DNA of 64,000 nucleotides from Haloferax gibbonsii ATCC 33959 (GTDB lineage: Archaea > Halobacteriota > Halobacteria > Halobacteriales > Haloferacaceae). The notes under the pieces are model-generated. The model saw only the letters and a program-made list of their open reading frames with translations, was not told where the DNA came from and searched no databases. The position numbers were made by a program, and so were the translations under genes. Shown here one piece after another: positions 1 to 8,055 of the stretch. Every line of letters starts with the position of its first letter. Position 1 is the stretch's first letter. Location: positions 222,078-286,077 of the forward strand of contig NZ_AOLJ01000011.1 in assembly GCF_000336775.1 (NCBI RefSeq), given 5' to 3'.

Positions 1-16
1 GTAGTTTTCAGGAGAA

Positions 17-91
17 TAGCGGGAGGTAGATTTGAACTACCGATCTCCGGGTTATGAGCCCGGCGGAATCTCCTGGCTATCCCATCCCGCT
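17..91 (-). tRNA. Initiator tRNA-Met (CAU)
   Basis: Read on the minus strand this 75-nt sequence folds as a tRNA. The acceptor stem is AGCGGGA/TCCCGCT with discriminator A, the anticodon loop is CTCATAA, and the T-loop is of the TTCAAAT type. The A1-U72 pair and three consecutive G-C pairs at the bottom of the anticodon stem (GGG/CCC) mark it as initiator rather than elongator tRNA. Haloarchaeal elongator tRNA-Met usually carries an intron; none is present here. CCA is not encoded. A TATA-like element (GTCTTAACAAT on the minus strand, about 112-122) lies at the expected distance upstream. Confidence 0.93.
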
Positions 92-151
92 GAATCAACA
101 AACGAGTCTGCTATTGTTAAGACTTCTGTTTCGGCCGCTGTGTGTCAATTT

Positions 152-619
152 TCACCGTGAGTCGCGCTGACTCGAACGGGTCGCGATGCGCCACGTGAAC
201 AGGCTTTCTGCGACGTAGTTCAGGAGCATCGACGCGCCGATAGCGAGGGGGAGCGGGATGAGTTCCCAGAGGTCGATGCCGGCGACCGGAATCGACAGCG
301 GAACCTCGCCGAGCGCCCGAACGACGAGCACCTGCACGAGGAGGCCGCCGCTCCTCACGAGGTTCGACTTCACGAAGCGCCGGACCTTCGCGGTGAGCAG
401 GTCCGAGCCGGCCCCCGCGAACGTCCAGCGGTCGTTGATGACGAACATGATGATGATTGCGAGCTCCGCGCCGGCGAGCTTCGCGAGTTCGTTGGCGACG
501 CCGAAAAAGACGATGAGGAGACTGCTCAACGAGAGGTCGAACACCGCGCCGACCGCGCCGACGGAGGCGAACTTGCCGAATCGGGTGCCGGAGACGAGCG
601 CCGAGAGCCGGTCAGTCAT
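152..619 (-). CDS. GtrA family membrane protein
   Basis: 155 aa with four hydrophobic segments (roughly 18-40, 45-65, 88-108, 118-142), the usual size and topology of GtrA/DPMS-type proteins. GtrA proteins are thought to flip or bind polyprenyl-phosphate sugars at the membrane. The start overlaps the end of the upstream glycosyltransferase gene by 8 bp, so the two are surely co-transcribed and probably act together: the GT2 enzyme charges the lipid carrier and GtrA handles it in the membrane. Family assignment rests on topology, size and this typical pairing. The substrate sugar is unknown. Confidence 0.85.
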   Translation of the reverse strand: MTDRLSALVSGTRFGKFASVGAVGAVFDLSLSSLLIVFFGVANELAKLAGAELAIIIMFVINDRWTFAGAGSDLLTAKVRRFVKSNLVRSGGLLVQVLVVRALGEVPLSIPVAGIDLWELIPLPLAIGASMLLNYVAESLFTWRIATRSSQRDSR

Positions 620-1397
620 CCGTGACCTCCGCCGAGAACTGCTCGACGAGGGTCCGCTCGTCGTTCCGAGCGTCGATGAGTTCGTGGAGGCGGTCCTCGC
701 GAATCGTCCGGGCGCGGTGGCGCGACCGAAGGAGCCCGCGGGCCATCTTGAGCGTCGTGTCGACCGGCGAGACCGTCGAGTTCGGCTGGTCCTCCCAGAC
801 GACCGGCACCTCGGCCACGCGGTGGCCGAACGCGCCCGAGACGGCGATGAGTTCGATGTCCCACGCGAATCCGGGTTCGTACAGGTGGGTCCGAACGTCG
901 GCCCACGCCGCGGCGGTGATGGCCTTCGCGCCGCACTGGTAGTCGTACAGCGGGACTTCGGTCAGGTGGCGGGCCAGCCACGCGAAGCCGTCGCCGAGGT
1001 AGCGCCGAGCGACCGTCTGGTGGGAGGCGACGGTCGCGTTCGGGTGACGGCGCGACCCCACGGCGAGGTCGGACCCCTCGCGGACGGCGGCGACGACGTT
1101 CGCCATCGACGCGGCCGGGGTGCTCCCGTCGGCGTCGGCGAACGAGAGGATGTCCGTGCGGAGCGACTCGAACCCGGCGGTGATGGCCGCGCCCTTGCCG
1201 CGACGGGCGTCGACCGGGTTCACGTGAGCGACGGCGGGGAGGGCGTCGAGGGCGTCGAGCGTCTCGGGCCGCGGCGCGTCGAGTTCGACCCGGACCACCT
1301 CGGGGTCCAGTTCCTCGACGAGAGCGTGGACGTAGGGGACCAGACGCTCTGGGTCGGGTCGATAGGCGGGGACCACCACCCCGACAGACTGCGACAT
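612..1397 (-). CDS. Family 2 glycosyltransferase (dolichyl-phosphate hexose synthase type)
   Basis: 261 aa. The N-terminus (VGVVVPAYRPDPERL) is the typical GT2 first strand. The nucleotide/metal-binding acidic motif appears as SFADADGST near residue 95, and there is a YDYQCGAK-like acceptor region. No C-terminal membrane anchor is evident, so it is probably cytoplasmic and membrane-peripheral. GT2 enzymes of this kind transfer a hexose from NDP-sugar to polyprenyl phosphate. The start was chosen at MSQSVGVVVP; the open frame continues far upstream only as antisense to the next gene. It lies upstream of gtrA with an 8-bp overlap. Sugar specificity cannot be read from sequence. Confidence 0.88.
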   Translation of the reverse strand: MSQSVGVVVPAYRPDPERLVPYVHALVEELDPEVVRVELDAPRPETLDALDALPAVAHVNPVDARRGKGAAITAGFESLRTDILSFADADGSTPAASMANVVAAVREGSDLAVGSRRHPNATVASHQTVARRYLGDGFAWLARHLTEVPLYDYQCGAKAITAAAWADVRTHLYEPGFAWDIELIAVSGAFGHRVAEVPVVWEDQPNSTVSPVDTTLKMARGLLRSRHRARTIREDRLHELIDARNDERTLVEQFSAEVTDD

Positions 1398-1493
1398 GCA
1401 CGACCATTCACTCAACGGGGTAAAAAGCGAACCGCTCTGTTTCGCACCGGCCATCACAAAACGTATTGCATCCGCGGCGCAGTCATCGGACAG

Positions 1494-3857
1494 ATGGAGT
1501 ACGCCCTCGTTGTCCGGTGGTTGCTGCTGTTCGCGGCCCTCTGGGCGGTCGGCCTTCCCCTCGCGACCCGCCTGTTCCGACGCCTTCCCGGTCGCGGTGC
1601 CGGACTCGCCCTCCCCGTCTCGCTCGTCGTCTTGACCCTTCCCGCCTACTACGTCGGCCACCTCTCGTTCGGCCCCGTGGCCCTCGTCGCCGGCGTCGGG
1701 ACGCTCCTCGTCGCGTCCGCGGTCGCGGGCCTCGACCTCGGCGCGCTCCGCCGCGGCGACCTCCGACTCGCGTCCGACCTCGACATCGACCGGCGCGCCG
1801 TCGCCGACGCGGCCGCGGTGTTTCTCGTCGCCTTCCTGTTCGCGGTCTCGCTCCGGGCGCTCGACCCGTCGGTCCACGCCGGCGGCGGCGAGAAGTTCCT
1901 CGACTTCGGCCTCCTCCAGTCGCTCGCCCGCGCGTCGGTCCTCCCGCCGGAGGACATGTGGTTCGCCGGCGAGCCGGTCCGCTACTACTACGGCGGCCAC
2001 CTCGTCTCGATTCTCCTCGCGCGGCTCACCGCCACCGACCCGTCGTTCGCCTACAACCTCGCGCTCGCCGGCTTCTTCGGCTTCCTCGTCACCGCGGCGT
2101 TCGAACTCGGGCGCGGGGTCGCCGCCGCCTCGGGGGCGAACGGTCGAATCGGCGGCCTGCTCTCGGCGTTCTTCGTCGGCTTCGCCAGCAACCTCGTCAC
2201 CGCGGGGCGGTTCGCCCTCGCCGCGCTCCCCGAGGGGCTCCGGCGACCCCTCGCGCGAGCCGTCGCCGAGCGCTCGCAGTACACCGTCGAGCAGGTGATC
2301 GCCGGAACCTCGAACTTCTCGTACTGGAGCGCGAGCCGCGTGATTCCGGGTACCATCAACGAGTTCCCGCTTTTCGCGTGGCTCAACGGCGACCTCCACG
2401 CCCACATGATGGGCACGCCGTTTCTGCTCCTCGCGGCCGGCCTCGCCTTCGCGTACTTCCGGACGCCGGAGGAGGCGGTCGGCGAGCGCCGACTCCTCGT
2501 CGCCGCGACGACGCTCGTCGGCGCGCTCCAGGTCGTCGTCGACACGTGGAGTTTCCCGTCGGTGTTCGGCGTGCTGTTCCTCGGGATGGTCTTCGCGCCC
2601 GCACGGCCGTGGACGCTGTTTCCCGGTCGGGAGCGCGTTCGCTCGGTCGTCGGCGACGACCCAGTTGCCGGTGAAGTAGCGCGACTCGTTGGGACGGTCG
2701 CGGCGGTCGGACTCGCCGGCGTCGTCGCCGCCGTGCTCGCGAGTCCGTTCCTCCTCGGCGCGGTCGCGGGCGGTGGAAGCGCCCGGACGGTCGAGATTCT
2801 CGCGCCCGACCAGCGGAGCGGGTTCGGCGCGCTGGCGCTCGTCCACGGGGCGTTCCTCGCGGCGTTCGCGGGCTACTACGTCCGTCGCCTCGGGGCGCAG
2901 GACGGCCTCGGCGGCCGCGAGTGGGCCGCGCTCCTCGGGAGCTTCGCGGTGCTGACCGTCGTCGCCGCCGTCCACTCGTTCGCCGCGCTCGCGCTCGTCG
3001 CACCCCTCGTCGCCGTCGGTTGGGTGCTCCTCCGGTTCGCCGACGACCCGCGGTTCGAGACGGTGCTCGTCGTCGCCGGCGCGGGCCTCGTGACGCTCGT
3101 CGAGCTCATCTACGTGAACGAGCAGGCCGGCCCCGGTCGGATGAACACGGTGTTCAAGACGTACATGCAGGTCTGGGTGCTCTGGGGGAGTGCGATGGGT
3201 GCCGTGCTGGCCGGCTTCGTCGGCGACGCGGTCGCCGCGAGCGACGTGTCGCTTCCGAGGGTCGACCTCAGCGTCCGCGGGGGGGCGGTCAGCGTCGTCG
3301 GGGTCGCGTTCGTCGTCCTCCTCGTCGCGTCCACGTCGGTGTACGGCGGACTGGCCGTCGCCGCCCACGCGGACACCCCCCGGCAGGAGGAGACGCTGGA
3401 CGCGACGGCCTTCGCGGAGTGGTGGCACGAAAACGAATCGACCGCAATCACGTGGCTCGACGAGAACGTCGAGGGCAACCCGACGATGCTCACCGCGCCG
3501 GGGACGACGTGGTCGGCGACCGTGAGCGACGAGCGCGAGACCGTCATGTACGGCTGGCGCGGGAATCCCGAATCGAGCCTGACCGGCGTGCCGACGGTCG
3601 CCGGCTGGGCGCACGAGGTCGGCTACCGCGGGCCCGACGCCTACTACGACCGCGTGCGTGACGTGGACGCGATGTACGTCGGCAACGAGTCGACGCGGGC
3701 GCGGCTCGTCGAGCAGTACGAGGTTCGGTACGTGTGGGTCGGACCGGGCGAGCGCGCCCGCTACGGGGAAATAGAGACGGACGTGGCGTGGCTGACGCCG
3801 GTCCACCGGTCGGGCTCGGTCACGGTCTACGAGGTAGAAGAAGCGAGACTACCTTAG
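1494..3857 (+). CDS. DUF2298 (Chlor_Arch_YYY) multi-spanning membrane protein
   Basis: 787 aa with a dozen or more hydrophobic helices across its length. The diagnostic RYYYGGHL motif at about residue 163 is characteristic of the 'YYY' family (DUF2298), found in archaea and Chloroflexi. Other conserved-looking patches are FPLFAWLNGDLHAH near 290 and GPGRMNTVFKTYMQVW near 545. The C-terminal ~130 residues are soluble and acidic. The family resembles GT-C glycosyltransferases or oligosaccharyltransferases but has no proven activity. It is divergent from the GT2-gtrA pair with only 96 bp between starts, which suggests a joint role in lipid-linked glycosylation. ATG 1494 begins the first hydrophobic helix; upstream in-frame sequence is a shadow of the opposite strand. 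Confidence 0.85.
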   Translation: MEYALVVRWLLLFAALWAVGLPLATRLFRRLPGRGAGLALPVSLVVLTLPAYYVGHLSFGPVALVAGVGTLLVASAVAGLDLGALRRGDLRLASDLDIDRRAVADAAAVFLVAFLFAVSLRALDPSVHAGGGEKFLDFGLLQSLARASVLPPEDMWFAGEPVRYYYGGHLVSILLARLTATDPSFAYNLALAGFFGFLVTAAFELGRGVAAASGANGRIGGLLSAFFVGFASNLVTAGRFALAALPEGLRRPLARAVAERSQYTVEQVIAGTSNFSYWSASRVIPGTINEFPLFAWLNGDLHAHMMGTPFLLLAAGLAFAYFRTPEEAVGERRLLVAATTLVGALQVVVDTWSFPSVFGVLFLGMVFAPARPWTLFPGRERVRSVVGDDPVAGEVARLVGTVAAVGLAGVVAAVLASPFLLGAVAGGGSARTVEILAPDQRSGFGALALVHGAFLAAFAGYYVRRLGAQDGLGGREWAALLGSFAVLTVVAAVHSFAALALVAPLVAVGWVLLRFADDPRFETVLVVAGAGLVTLVELIYVNEQAGPGRMNTVFKTYMQVWVLWGSAMGAVLAGFVGDAVAASDVSLPRVDLSVRGGAVSVVGVAFVVLLVASTSVYGGLAVAAHADTPRQEETLDATAFAEWWHENESTAITWLDENVEGNPTMLTAPGTTWSATVSDERETVMYGWRGNPESSLTGVPTVAGWAHEVGYRGPDAYYDRVRDVDAMYVGNESTRARLVEQYEVRYVWVGPGERARYGEIETDVAWLTPVHRSGSVTVYEVEEARLP

Positions 3858-4114
3858 GCCGCGCCGCGCTCGCGGACGACTTCGACGGCCTCGGCGTCGA
3901 CGCCCTCGGTTTCGAGCCAGTGCGGGACGAACTCGCGCTTTTCGAACGCCTCGCGCTCGTCTTCGGTGCCGACGGTGCACCACAGCTGGACGCGGTCGGG
4001 ACCGTGCCAGTCGCCCTGTCGGTCGACCGAAAAGAGGACGTACTCCTCGCCGTCGTACTCGATGACGCCGTCGCGGCGGACGCCGGGGTCGCCGTGGATG
4101 ATGAGCTTCTTCAT
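3854..4114 (-). CDS. Small conserved haloarchaeal protein (HAH_0734-like)
   Basis: 86 aa, soluble and acidic, without membrane segments or Cys. It begins MKKLIIHGDPGVRRDGVIEY and has a central aromatic stretch (GDWHGPDRVQLWCTVG). It resembles what I remember as the HAH_0734 family of uncharacterised halophile proteins. The gene converges on the DUF2298 gene: their stop codons overlap by four bases (TTAG), so the two transcripts must read into each other. No function can be inferred. Confidence 0.72.
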   Translation of the reverse strand: MKKLIIHGDPGVRRDGVIEYDGEEYVLFSVDRQGDWHGPDRVQLWCTVGTEDEREAFEKREFVPHWLETEGVDAEAVEVVRERGAA

Positions 4115-4271
4115 GTGCCGGGATTGGCACAGTCACCGCTTAATCGCTTCGGCTTCGGGCGTGCGGCGCGCGGCGGGGGAATCACGGACGGTGCAGTCAC
4201 CGTGGGCTGCCCACACGTGACACGGCGAACGCCCGGTCGCGGCGAGTTCAGGGGCCGCGTCGAACCAAACG

Positions 4272-4281
4272 GGTTTTAACG
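4272..4281 (+). promoter_or_regulatory. TATA box of the rpl44e operon
   Basis: GGTTTTAACG lies about 38 bp before the rpl44e ATG, suggesting a short leader of about 10-12 nt. The roughly 200 bp from 4115 to 4315 otherwise holds nothing I recognise. Confidence 0.5.
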
Positions 4282-4315
4282 GGCCACACCAAAACCCAGC
4301 ACAAGGTCGATATCT

Positions 4316-4597
4316 ATGCAGATGCCACGCCGTTTCAACACGTACTGCCCGAACTGCAAGGGTCACCACGAACACGAAGTGGAGAAGGTCCGGAAGGGAC
4401 GCCCGACCGGCATGAAGTGGAACGCCCGTCAGACGCGACGCGGCAAGGCCACGATCGGTAACGCCGGTAAGTTCTCCAAGGTTCCCGGTGGCGACAAGCC
4501 GACGAAGAAGACCCACCTGAAGTACATCTGCTCCGACTGTGGCAAGGCCCACATGCGCGAGGGCTGGCGCGCCGGTCGCCTGGAGTTCCAGGAGTAA
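4316..4597 (+). CDS. rpl44e: 50S ribosomal protein L44e
   Basis: 93 aa, the normal length for archaeal L44e. The zinc-binding pairs C11-x2-C14 and C72-x2-C75 are intact, and the conserved core [14 protein letters not shown] is present. L44e sits near the E site of the large subunit. It is the first gene of a tightly packed operon with rps27e, eif2a, nop10 and a PAC2 gene, an order conserved in euryarchaea. Two starts, MQMPRRF or MPRRF, are possible; the first is used because archaeal homologues commonly begin MQMPRRF. Confidence 0.97.
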   Translation: MQMPRRFNTYCPNCKGHHEHEVEKVRKGRPTGMKWNARQTRRGKATIGNAGKFSKVPGGDKPTKKTHLKYICSDCGKAHMREGWRAGRLEFQE

Positions 4598-4600
4598 ATC

Positions 4601-4795
4601 ATGGCAGGAAACTTCTACAAGGTCGCGTGCAGCGACTGCGAGAACGAACAGGTCGTCTTCGGAAAAGCCTCCTCGGTCGTCAACTGCGCCGTCTGCGGGA
4701 CGACCCTCGCCACGCCGACCGGCGGCAACGCCGAATTCCACGGCGAGGTCGTCGAGACGGTCGAGCGTCGCGACAGCGACGAACTTGAGGCGTAA
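4601..4795 (+). CDS. rps27e: 30S ribosomal protein S27e
   Basis: 64 aa with a complete zinc ribbon (C10-x2-C13 and C29-x2-C32). It starts 3 nt after the L44e stop codon, so translation is likely coupled. S27e is a small-subunit protein of archaea and eukaryotes. Length and motif spacing are standard. Confidence 0.97.
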   Translation: MAGNFYKVACSDCENEQVVFGKASSVVNCAVCGTTLATPTGGNAEFHGEVVETVERRDSDELEA

Positions 4796-4813
4796 CTCCC
4801 TGGAGGACCTCGT

Positions 4814-5614
4814 ATGAAGTACAGCGGATGGCCTGACCCCGGCGAACTCGTCGTCGGAAAGGTAGACGACATCGCGGACTTCGGCGTCTTCGTCGACCTC
4901 GAAGAGTACGAAGACAAACGCGGCCTCTGCCACATCAGCGAGGTCGCCAGCGGATGGATTAAGAACGTTCGCGACCACGTCCGCGAGGGACAGACAGTCG
5001 TCGCTAAAGTGCTCGAAGTCAACGAGAGTTCCCAGCAGATCGACCTCTCGATAAAGGACGTCAACGAGCACCAGCGCAAAGAGAAGATTCAGGAGTGGAA
5101 AAACGAGCAGAAGGCCGACAAGTGGATGGCGCTGGCGTTCGGCGAGGACATCGCCGACGACCGCTACCAGTCCATCGCCAACGCCCTGCTCGCCGAGTTC
5201 GAATCGCTCTACGACGGCTTCGAGCAGGCCGCGATTCACGGTCTCGAGGCGCTCGAAGACGTCGAACTCGACGACGACGAGCTCGAAGCCATCGTCGAGA
5301 CCGCGCGCCAGAACGTGTCGGTCCCCTTCGTCAACGTCACCGGCTACGTCGACCTGCGCTCGCCCGCGGGCGACGGCGTCGACGACGTGAAGGAGGCCCT
5401 CAAAGCCGCCGAGGGCGACGACGAAATCGGCGACGAAATCGAACTGTCGGTCACGTACGTCGGCGCGCCCGAGTACCGCGTGAAGGTCAAAGCGCCCGAC
5501 TACAAGACCGCCGAGACGGAGCTCGAATCGAGCGTCGCTCGGGCCCGCGAGGTCATCGAGGCCGCGGGCGGAACCGCGGAGTACCACCGCGAACGCAGCG
5601 GCGACGAAGAGTAA
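4814..5614 (+). CDS. eif2a: Translation initiation factor aIF2 subunit alpha
   Basis: 266 aa. An S1/OB RNA-binding domain occupies residues 10-80 (the first ~20 residues run [21 protein letters not shown], with [12 protein letters not shown] further on), followed by the helical middle domain and the C-terminal alpha-beta domain that contacts aIF2-gamma. The trimeric factor delivers Met-tRNAi to the small subunit. A good Shine-Dalgarno sequence (GGAGG, 4802-4806) precedes ATG 4814 by 7 bases, as expected for an internal operon cistron. Length and order (after S27e, before Nop10) match other archaea. Confidence 0.97.
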   Translation: MKYSGWPDPGELVVGKVDDIADFGVFVDLEEYEDKRGLCHISEVASGWIKNVRDHVREGQTVVAKVLEVNESSQQIDLSIKDVNEHQRKEKIQEWKNEQKADKWMALAFGEDIADDRYQSIANALLAEFESLYDGFEQAAIHGLEALEDVELDDDELEAIVETARQNVSVPFVNVTGYVDLRSPAGDGVDDVKEALKAAEGDDEIGDEIELSVTYVGAPEYRVKVKAPDYKTAETELESSVARAREVIEAAGGTAEYHRERSGDEE

Positions 5615-5618
5615 TCGC

Positions 5619-5804
5619 ATGAAGTCTGACATCCGGGTGTGCAGCGCGTGGCGCGACCGCCACGACCGCCCGGTGTACTCACTTTCTGAGACCTGTCCGG
5701 AGTGTGGCGCAACCACAGAGAACAGCGCGCCCGCACCGTACAACCCAGAAGACCCCTACGGCGAGTACCGCCGCGCTCGGAAGCGCCGGCTCGCCGAGGA
5801 ATAG
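5619..5804 (+). CDS. nop10: H/ACA RNP protein Nop10
   Basis: 61 aa, starting 4 nt after the eif2a stop. The archaeal Nop10 signature is recognisable (SLSETCPECG then APAPYNPEDPYGEYRR). Nop10 joins Cbf5, Gar1 and L7Ae in the guide-RNA pseudouridylation complex. The N-terminal zinc ribbon is incomplete: C8, C26 and C29 remain, but the partner of C8 in the usual first CxxC pair is absent. Identity is clear from the motif and the operon. Confidence 0.95.
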   Translation: MKSDIRVCSAWRDRHDRPVYSLSETCPECGATTENSAPAPYNPEDPYGEYRRARKRRLAEE

Positions 5805-5825
5805 CCGTCTTCGGCTACCGACGCT

Positions 5826-5833
5826 CTCTTAAC
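5826..5833 (+). promoter_or_regulatory. TATA box before the PAC2-family gene
   Basis: TCTTAACC lies about 25-28 bp upstream of ATG 5856. The PAC2 gene can therefore also be transcribed as a leaderless mRNA, independently of the ribosomal operon. Confidence 0.5.
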
Positions 5834-5855
5834 CGGCGCGTCCGCCACTACGTGC

Positions 5856-6623
5856 ATGGACGACATCGAAATCGAGGCTGTCGAGGAGGTCGACCTCACC
5901 GACCCGGTCCTCATCGAGGGACTGCCGGGCGTCGGGAACGTCGGCAAACTCGCCGTCGAGCACCTGCTGGAGGAGTTCGAGGAGGCCACGCTGGTCCGCC
6001 GCGTCTACGCCGACGTGTTCCCGCCGCAGGTGAGCATCGACGAGGGCGTCGCCGAGCTGACCCACGCCGCGATTCACGCCGTCGAGACGCCCGGTGAGGG
6101 GCCGGACCTGCTCCTCCTGACGGGCGACCACCAGGCGCAGTCCAACGAGGGTCACTACCACCTCACCGACGCCTTCCTCGACGTGGCCGAGGAGTTCGGC
6201 GTCGAGCGACTGTTCGCGCTGGGCGGCGTCCCGACCGGCGAGCTCGTCGACGAGCCGTCGGTCCTCGGCGCCGTCGCCGACGAGTCCCGTCTCGACGAAC
6301 TCGAAGCGGCGGGCATCGAGTTCCGAGAGGACGAACCCGCCGGCGGCGTCGTCGGCGTCTCGGGACTGCTTCTCGGCCTCGGGAGTCGCCGCGGCCTCGA
6401 CGCGACGTGCCTGATGGGCGAGACGAGCGGCTACCTCGTCGACCCCCAGAGCGCGCAGGTCGTCATCGAGGTCCTGCAGGACCTCCTCGAGTTCAGCGTC
6501 GACTTCGAATCGCTCGAAGAGCGCGCCGAGGAGATGAAGGAGGTCGCCGCGAAGATTCAGGAGATGCAACAGCAGCAGCAGGGCGGCATCGCCAGCGACG
6601 ACGACCTCCGGTACATCGGCTGA
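5856..6623 (+). CDS. Proteasome assembly chaperone (PAC2) family protein
   Basis: 255 aa. The N-terminal LIEGLPGVGNVGKLAVEHL motif (about residues 18-36) and the LLLTGDHQAQSNEGHYHLTD stretch near 85 are typical of the archaeal PAC2-like family, thought to help assemble the 20S proteasome. The C-terminus is a coiled-coil-like acidic helix ending in a run of four Gln. It lies 51 bp after nop10 and has its own TATA box. The chaperone role is inferred from the family and not proven for haloarchaea. Confidence 0.88.
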   Translation: MDDIEIEAVEEVDLTDPVLIEGLPGVGNVGKLAVEHLLEEFEEATLVRRVYADVFPPQVSIDEGVAELTHAAIHAVETPGEGPDLLLLTGDHQAQSNEGHYHLTDAFLDVAEEFGVERLFALGGVPTGELVDEPSVLGAVADESRLDELEAAGIEFREDEPAGGVVGVSGLLLGLGSRRGLDATCLMGETSGYLVDPQSAQVVIEVLQDLLEFSVDFESLEERAEEMKEVAAKIQEMQQQQQGGIASDDDLRYIG

Positions 6624-6666
6624 GGTCGCGTCGACCGGCGCGGCCCGACTCGTTTTCGAACGGAGT

Positions 6667-7566
6667 TTAGGCTTCGATGATGTCGTCGTCTGCGAACTCC
6701 GGGACGACGACCTCGCCGTCGAGCGACTGCACCGCGCGACCGCCGACGCGTATCTCCGCGCCGACCCGCACGCGGACGGTGCCCGGCCGGTCCACGAAGT
6801 GGCCCTGTTCGAAGCGGAGTTCGTCCGGCATGGAGTCGAACGCGCCCACTTGCCGGAGGTACGCGCCGCACGCACCCGCGGCGGTGCCGGTCGCGGGGTC
6901 CTCGGAGATGCCGATGCCGGGCGCGAAACACCGCGCGTGGAGCGTGGAGTCGCCGTCGATGGCGTCGAAGGTGAAGGCGTAGACGCCCGCCGCGTCGTGT
7001 TCGGCGGCGAGGTCGGCGATGGCGGCGTCGTCGGGGTCCGCACCCGAGAGGTGTTCGAGGAAGTTGACCGGGACGACGAGGAAGGGAAGCCCCGTGGAGG
7101 CGACCGCGACGGGGAGGTCCGCACCCACGTCGCGGAGGGCGGCGTCGTCGACGCCGAGCGCCGCCGCGAGGCGGTCGTAGTCGACTTCCAGGGGACGCAC
7201 CGTCGGCGCGTTCTGCGTCATCCACACCTCCCCGAGGTCGCCGAGTTCGATGTCGAGGGTGCCGACGTTCGTCTCCAGCGTGTGGGTACCCGGTTCGAGT
7301 TCGCGCTCGGCCGCGAGGTGAGCGTGGGCCGCGATAGTCGCGTGTCCGCAGAGGTCGACTTCCTGCTTCGGCGTGAAGTAGCGGATGCGGCGGTCCGCGG
7401 CGGCCGACGAGCAGACGAACGCCGTCTCGCTCGCGCCGAGTTCGGCGGCGACGGCGCGCATCTGTTCCGCGTCGAGTCCGTCGGCGTCGGGGACGACTCC
7501 GGCCGCGTTACCGGACAGCGGTTCGGTCGTGAAGGCGTCGACGAGGAGGGCGCGTCGGCTATCCAT
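6667..7566 (-). CDS. PhzF family isomerase-like protein
   Basis: 299 aa, standard PhzF size. Family features include VDAFTTEPLSGNAAGVV at the N-terminus, the SETAFV segment with the conserved acidic residue, the DLCGHATIAAHAHL repeat element and GISEDPATGTAAGACGAYL. PhzF proteins are two-domain diaminopimelate-epimerase-fold enzymes. Most homologues outside phenazine producers have unknown substrates, so a phenazine role should not be assumed. ATG 7566 (MDSRRALLVD) is preferred over an upstream in-frame ATG because the family starts with the first beta strand here. Confidence 0.9.
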   Translation of the reverse strand: MDSRRALLVDAFTTEPLSGNAAGVVPDADGLDAEQMRAVAAELGASETAFVCSSAAADRRIRYFTPKQEVDLCGHATIAAHAHLAAERELEPGTHTLETNVGTLDIELGDLGEVWMTQNAPTVRPLEVDYDRLAAALGVDDAALRDVGADLPVAVASTGLPFLVVPVNFLEHLSGADPDDAAIADLAAEHDAAGVYAFTFDAIDGDSTLHARCFAPGIGISEDPATGTAAGACGAYLRQVGAFDSMPDELRFEQGHFVDRPGTVRVRVGAEIRVGGRAVQSLDGEVVVPEFADDDIIEA

Positions 7567-7674
7567 GGAAAGGCGCACTACACGGCGATGTATCAAACCA
7601 GCGGGTCGGCGGTCACGTCACGAGAGAGAAGGGAAGAGCGCGATACGAGCGCGGGTCGGTCGGTGTCGGCCGAT

Positions 7675-7845
7675 TCACGCGCGGGTCCACCGGACGCGGC
7701 CGCTCGTTTGAGCTGCGCCGTCGCCCTGCATCACTTCGCGCATGTTCATACAGGCTGGGCACCCGACGACCTCGTCCATGTCGTTGCCGAAGACGCGGAC
7801 GAAGTCGCGGGAGACGAACTCACCACAGTTACCACACGTGTGCAT
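7675..7845 (-). CDS. Small zinc-finger protein (56 aa, two CxxC)
   Basis: Read on the minus strand this short frame encodes 56 residues beginning MHTCGNCGEFVSRDF. C4-x2-C7 and C29-x2-C32 form a likely zinc ribbon around a VRVFGNDMDEVVGC core. It fits a common haloarchaeal family of CxxC microproteins (I believe DUF7563) with no known function. An AT-rich stretch with TATA-like sequence precedes the gene. It is too short for most ORF callers, but the two CxxC pairs and sensible spacing make it a real gene. Confidence 0.75.
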   Translation of the reverse strand: MHTCGNCGEFVSRDFVRVFGNDMDEVVGCPACMNMREVMQGDGAAQTSGRVRWTRA

Positions 7846-8055
7846 TCTGTTTCACCTACAAATCCGCATACTCCGGCACTCGACATAACTATGCCCCTTG
7901 TTAACATACGTTAGTGTCCGCCTGAACGACGGGTTCCCCGGTTAGTCACCGAATAACGTCGGTTCGAGCGGTTTTGATACGGCGACACACGGGCGGAGCG
8001 AGTCGTACAGATTAAAGGGCGTCAGGCGCGGCAGTACGCACGGTGAACGGAAGAT

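Noticed and set aside
612-3806. A 1064-codon open frame on the minus strand
   Set aside because: Its 5' two-thirds lies antisense to the DUF2298 gene and is Arg/Asp/Glu low-complexity. This is an artefact of GC-rich third positions; only the part from ATG 1397 is the real glycosyltransferase.
4601-4795. S27e checked for zinc-ligand loss like L37Ae
   Set aside because: All four Cys are present (10, 13, 29, 32); the protein is ordinary.
4133-5743. Long minus-strand frame across the translation operon
   Set aside because: It is the reverse shadow of rps27e and eif2a, with no independent protein features.
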